From an uncultured Flavobacteriaceae bacterium (lineage in GTDB: Bacteria > Bacteroidota > Bacteroidia > Flavobacteriales > Flavobacteriaceae): a stretch of DNA of 8,917 bases. Of the stretch, positions 6,311 through 8,917 are shown piece after piece (the first letter of the stretch is position 1; each line of letters opens with the position of its first letter). The DNA lies in assembly GCA_938074515.1 (NCBI GenBank), contig CALJFV010000072.1, positions 1 to 8,917 of the forward strand, read 5' to 3'. Below the pieces are notes generated by a model. That model was not told where the DNA came from, did not search any database, and saw only the letters and a list, made by a program, of their open reading frames with translations. A program made the translations under genes and the position numbers.

Positions 6311-6374
6311 TTTTAACAGAACATTGTGAGCCTATACGCTGAAATGAGCCTATAATTGGGCTCGTAATTTGCCT
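6311..6374 (+). promoter_or_regulatory. Leader/promoter region of the outer-membrane receptor gene with direct and inverted repeats
   Basis: TGAGCCTATA occurs twice, at 6327-6336 and 6345-6354, an 18-bp period. The second copy is also the left part of an inverted repeat, GAGCC (6346-6350) and GGCTC (6359-6363), whose 8-nt spacer TATAATTG (6351-6358) is one mismatch from the Bacteroidota -7 element TAnnTTTG. A TTG lies at 6324-6326, 24 nt upstream of it, slightly too far for a standard -33. If this is the promoter, the leader would be about 10 nt. The repeats could be an operator over the -7 element, or a weak stem closing the arsC transcript; no T-tract follows, so a terminator is less likely. 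Confidence 0.45.
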
Positions 6375-8849
6375 ATGAAAAGTATTTTAAATCTGCCCCT
6401 TGTACTGATCACTCTTTGGGTTTTATCCACTCTCGGATACAGTCAAAATTCAGGTCCGATTGTCCTCAAAGGTCAAGTTTTGGATCAACTTGATCAGAGT
6501 CCGCTATCCTATGCAAGTGTCGGGATTTTCGACGCTAACCAAACCCTTCAATCTGGTGGAATTACTGATGATAATGGTTTTTTTGAAATTGAGGTTGCAC
6601 AGGGCAAGTTGACCTTACAAATTGATTATATCTCTTACAAAACTCTTAACAGAAACATTCAGGTTCAGGCCTCTTTGGATTTAGGAATTTTGTTTTTAGA
6701 ACAAAATCAAGAGGCCCTTGATGAAGTTGTGGTGCGCGCAGAAAATACTGAAGTCCAGATCCGGTTGGATAAAAAAATATACACCATAGGAAAAGATTTA
6801 ACCACCAGTGGTGCTACGGTAAGTGACGCCTTAAACAACGTCCCCTCAGTTACTGTTGATGTAGATGGGAGCATCGCCCTTAGGGGTAATGAAAACGTGC
6901 GGATTCTTATCAATGGAAAACCTTCGGCTATCGCAGGTTTTGGTCAAACTGATGCCTTGCGTCAACTGCCTGCAGAGGCTATTGAACGTGTTGAAGTCAT
7001 TACCGCCCCCTCTGCACGTTATGATGCAGAAGGAACCGCAGGAATCTTGAATATTATTCTTCGCAAAGAAAAGACACGTGGACTCAACGGTTCCATACAA
7101 ACCAACCTAAATCAACCTTTTGGTTATGGGGCTACCCTGGCGTTAAACCGGCGTACCAATCGTTTTAATCTATTTTCTACGGTCGGATATCGCCATCGGG
7201 AAAGTCCTGGTAACGCGTCTTATAATAATCGATATTTCAGTCCTGATTTCGAAGCTGCACGATATACTGAGCGAAGAAATTTTGATCGTTTACGAAAGGG
7301 ATTTAATTCAAATTTCGGTTTGGAATATTTTTTATCGGAGACTTCATCCATTACGGGTTCAATTTTTTTACGCACCAGTGACGACAATGACAAAACGGTA
7401 AATCAAGCAAAGGAATGGACGGCGACAGAAGCCTTGTTAAGCCATATACAGCGCACACAGAATCAAGACGAAAAAGATCAATCAGTTCAGTATTCATTGA
7501 ATTACGTCAACGATTTAGACACAAATGGACAAAAACTTACTGCAGATTTGCAATATGAACAGGAGTCAGAAGATCAGTTCAGCAGTATCCTGGAGCGCCT
7601 TGTAAGCCCTGTCCCTCAAGATTTACCTGAAGAAGATATAACCCAATTCGAATCCGTATCAAGGCTTTTGGCTCAAGCCGATTATGTTTTGCCTTACGGC
7701 GAAGAACGACAGTTTGAATTAGGATTTCGCTATGATGAACGGAATCAAACTACAGATTATTTATTGCGGGAGCAATCCATAGTGAACGGGCCTTTTGAAA
7801 TCAATTTAAATCTTTCCAATCGATTTGATTTTAACCAAAATATCTTCGCTCTTTACACCCAATATGGGGCTAAATTTGGAAAATTTTCCGCCCTCGCTGG
7901 ACTGCGACTTGAACATACGGGGCTCAAGGGAAAAGCGGCTGGCGTAAATAATCAGGGAAATACACAATTACTGAACCTTGACTTTGATAAAGACTTTTTG
8001 GGTCTATTCCCGACGCTAAACCTGGTGTATGAACTCAATGAAAATAGTAATCTCTCCCTTGGGTATAACAGACGCATCAATCGACCACGAAGTTGGTTTA
8101 TCAATCCATTTCCATCGCGCTCAAGTGAAACCAATATATTTCAAGGAAATCCTGATTTAAATCCCGCTTATGCGAGTACATTGGATCTTGGATACATGAT
8201 TAAAAATAGACAAATCACCTTGACTACTTCCATTTATGGTCAATATGAAACAGAATCTTTTGAACGGATTCAGGAGGAAACTGGTGAAGTCACGGCTAAC
8301 GGAATTCCTGTAATTCGAACCATCCCAATTAATTTATCGACCAATCAGCGTATTGGATTTGAACTGGGAATCTTGTACAACCCTGCTAAATGGCTGCGTT
8401 TTAATTCAAGTTTCAACTTTTTTCGCTTTGAAACACAAGGAGTATATAACAATATTGATTTTGGAGCCAAAAACACAAGCTGGTTTACCCGTGCTGGAGT
8501 CAAAATCAATTTGCCTGGAGAAATAAATACACAGACGAATTTATTTTATCGTGGGCCAAATCAAAATGCCCAAACAAAAACCGAAGGCATTGCCTCTATT
8601 GACCTCGCCTTGAGTAAGGACCTTTTTAATGAAAAAATGACGGTTTCATTTAACGTAAATGATTTACTCAACAGCAGAAAGCGCCGCAGTTTTACCTTGA
8701 CGGATGATTTTGAAAGCGACAGTGTATTTCAGTGGCGTGTGCGCACTTGGACATTTGGGGTAATATACCGATTTAACCAAAAGAAATCTGATCGCGGCAG
8801 AAACAATAATCGTGGTTCGGGCTACGACGACGAAAGCTTTGAAGGTTAA
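6375..8849 (+). CDS. TonB-dependent-receptor-like outer-membrane beta-barrel protein
   Basis: The 824-residue protein has a signal peptide (about 1-24, ending GYSQ). A carboxypeptidase-regulatory-like beta-sandwich domain follows at about 29-109 (LKGQVLDQ, SYASVGI, TDDNGFFEIEV). A plug domain lies at about 114-233, with LDEVVV, SDALNNVPSVTVDVDG, LRGNENVRILINGKPS, IERVEVITAPSARYDAEGTAGILNIILRK. The rest to about residue 802 is an outer-membrane barrel of the OMP_b-brl_3 type, ending in the last strand WTFGVIYRFNQ. A 22-residue polar tail rich in Arg, Asn, Gly and acidic residues closes the protein. Such proteins import bulky ligands using TonB-ExbBD energy; no SusD-like partner is adjacent, so the ligand (siderophore, peptide or glycan) is unknown. 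The start is ATG 6375; an in-frame TTG at 6369 adds only two residues and is not needed. It is transcribed as a separate unit and ends just before a strong terminator. Confidence 0.93.
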   Translation: MKSILNLPLVLITLWVLSTLGYSQNSGPIVLKGQVLDQLDQSPLSYASVGIFDANQTLQSGGITDDNGFFEIEVAQGKLTLQIDYISYKTLNRNIQVQASLDLGILFLEQNQEALDEVVVRAENTEVQIRLDKKIYTIGKDLTTSGATVSDALNNVPSVTVDVDGSIALRGNENVRILINGKPSAIAGFGQTDALRQLPAEAIERVEVITAPSARYDAEGTAGILNIILRKEKTRGLNGSIQTNLNQPFGYGATLALNRRTNRFNLFSTVGYRHRESPGNASYNNRYFSPDFEAARYTERRNFDRLRKGFNSNFGLEYFLSETSSITGSIFLRTSDDNDKTVNQAKEWTATEALLSHIQRTQNQDEKDQSVQYSLNYVNDLDTNGQKLTADLQYEQESEDQFSSILERLVSPVPQDLPEEDITQFESVSRLLAQADYVLPYGEERQFELGFRYDERNQTTDYLLREQSIVNGPFEINLNLSNRFDFNQNIFALYTQYGAKFGKFSALAGLRLEHTGLKGKAAGVNNQGNTQLLNLDFDKDFLGLFPTLNLVYELNENSNLSLGYNRRINRPRSWFINPFPSRSSETNIFQGNPDLNPAYASTLDLGYMIKNRQITLTTSIYGQYETESFERIQEETGEVTANGIPVIRTIPINLSTNQRIGFELGILYNPAKWLRFNSSFNFFRFETQGVYNNIDFGAKNTSWFTRAGVKINLPGEINTQTNLFYRGPNQNAQTKTEGIASIDLALSKDLFNEKMTVSFNVNDLLNSRKRRSFTLTDDFESDSVFQWRVRTWTFGVIYRFNQKKSDRGRNNNRGSGYDDESFEG

Positions 8850-8858
8850 TTTTGAAAT

Positions 8859-8892
8859 AAAAAGCCCGGTCGCTTTGCGACCGGGCTTTTTG
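8859..8892 (+). terminator. Rho-independent terminator after the receptor gene
   Basis: A perfect 15-bp stem pairs 8859-8873 with 8877-8891 around a TTT loop (8874-8876). The inner ten pairs are nearly all G-C (GCCCGGTCGC with GCGACCGGGC), flanked by five A-T pairs that give a T-tract on the plus strand and one on the minus strand as well. It begins 9 bp after the receptor stop codon. The symmetry means it could also stop transcription arriving from the right on the other strand. Confidence 0.95.
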
Positions 8893-8917
8893 TTTAGGAA
8901 TAAATCCCAAAATCTGC
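8893..8917. other. Window end, no feature seen
   Basis: Twenty-five bases follow the terminator. I see no start codon context, RNA gene or repeat in them. Confidence 0.5.

Noticed and set aside
6346..6363. GAGCC/GGCTC stem as intrinsic terminator of the prfB group
   Set aside because: Only five base pairs and no following T-tract; an operator or promoter role fits better.
6707..7100. Overlapping short open frames on both strands within the receptor gene
   Set aside because: They fall in the conserved plug region of the receptor, whose frame is fully explained.
1..8917. CRISPR array, insertion sequence, tRNA, rRNA or riboswitch
   Set aside because: I saw no regularly spaced repeats, transposase-like frame, terminal inverted repeats or recognisable RNA fold other than the terminator at 8859-8892.

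Overview
The window looks like a stretch of chromosome from a member of the Bacteroidota, most likely a flavobacterium. The pointers are an outer-membrane receptor with an N-terminal carboxypeptidase-regulatory-like domain and an OMP_b-brl_3-type barrel, a lipoprotein whose mature end reads CSSDD, a metzincin-like zinc metalloprotease of the DUF5117/DUF4953 type, moderately AT-rich DNA, and start codons without clear Shine-Dalgarno sequences. I see no mobile element, CRISPR array, tRNA or rRNA.

Layout. Positions 1-3184 hold a minus-strand group. It runs from a secreted or periplasmic zinc metalloprotease (779-3184), through an unrecognised exported 203-residue protein (51-662), to the first ten codons of what is very probably an L-threonine aldolase cut by the window edge (1-29). 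A divergent intergenic region of about 100 bp (3185-3284) separates this group from a plus-strand group: prfB (3285-4392), a small lipoprotein (4398-5297), a HAD-type phosphatase (5301-5972) and an ArsC-family reductase (5969-6310). Gaps in this group are 3-5 bp or a 4-bp ATGA overlap, so it reads as one operon. A 64-bp regulatory gap (6311-6374) precedes a TonB-dependent-receptor-like outer-membrane protein (6375-8849), which is closed by a strong intrinsic terminator (8859-8892).

The most notable feature is prfB. Its reading frame is broken after 21 codons by an in-frame UGA within the classic RF2 +1 programmed frameshift cassette (AGGAGG, 3-nt spacer, CUU-UGA-C). A plain ORF caller would start the gene at the internal ATG at 3442 and lose the first 52 residues. 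The true product is about 368 residues. The cassette depends on SD:anti-SD pairing in an elongating ribosome, although Bacteroidota rarely use that pairing for initiation.

Functionally the window mixes housekeeping (translation termination, amino-acid metabolism, small-molecule phosphatase and thiol chemistry) with envelope functions (metalloprotease, lipoprotein, outer-membrane receptor). I do not see a clear new multi-gene system. The best candidates for follow-up are the frameshift cassette, the repeat-rich leader of the receptor gene and the uncharacterised exported protein.
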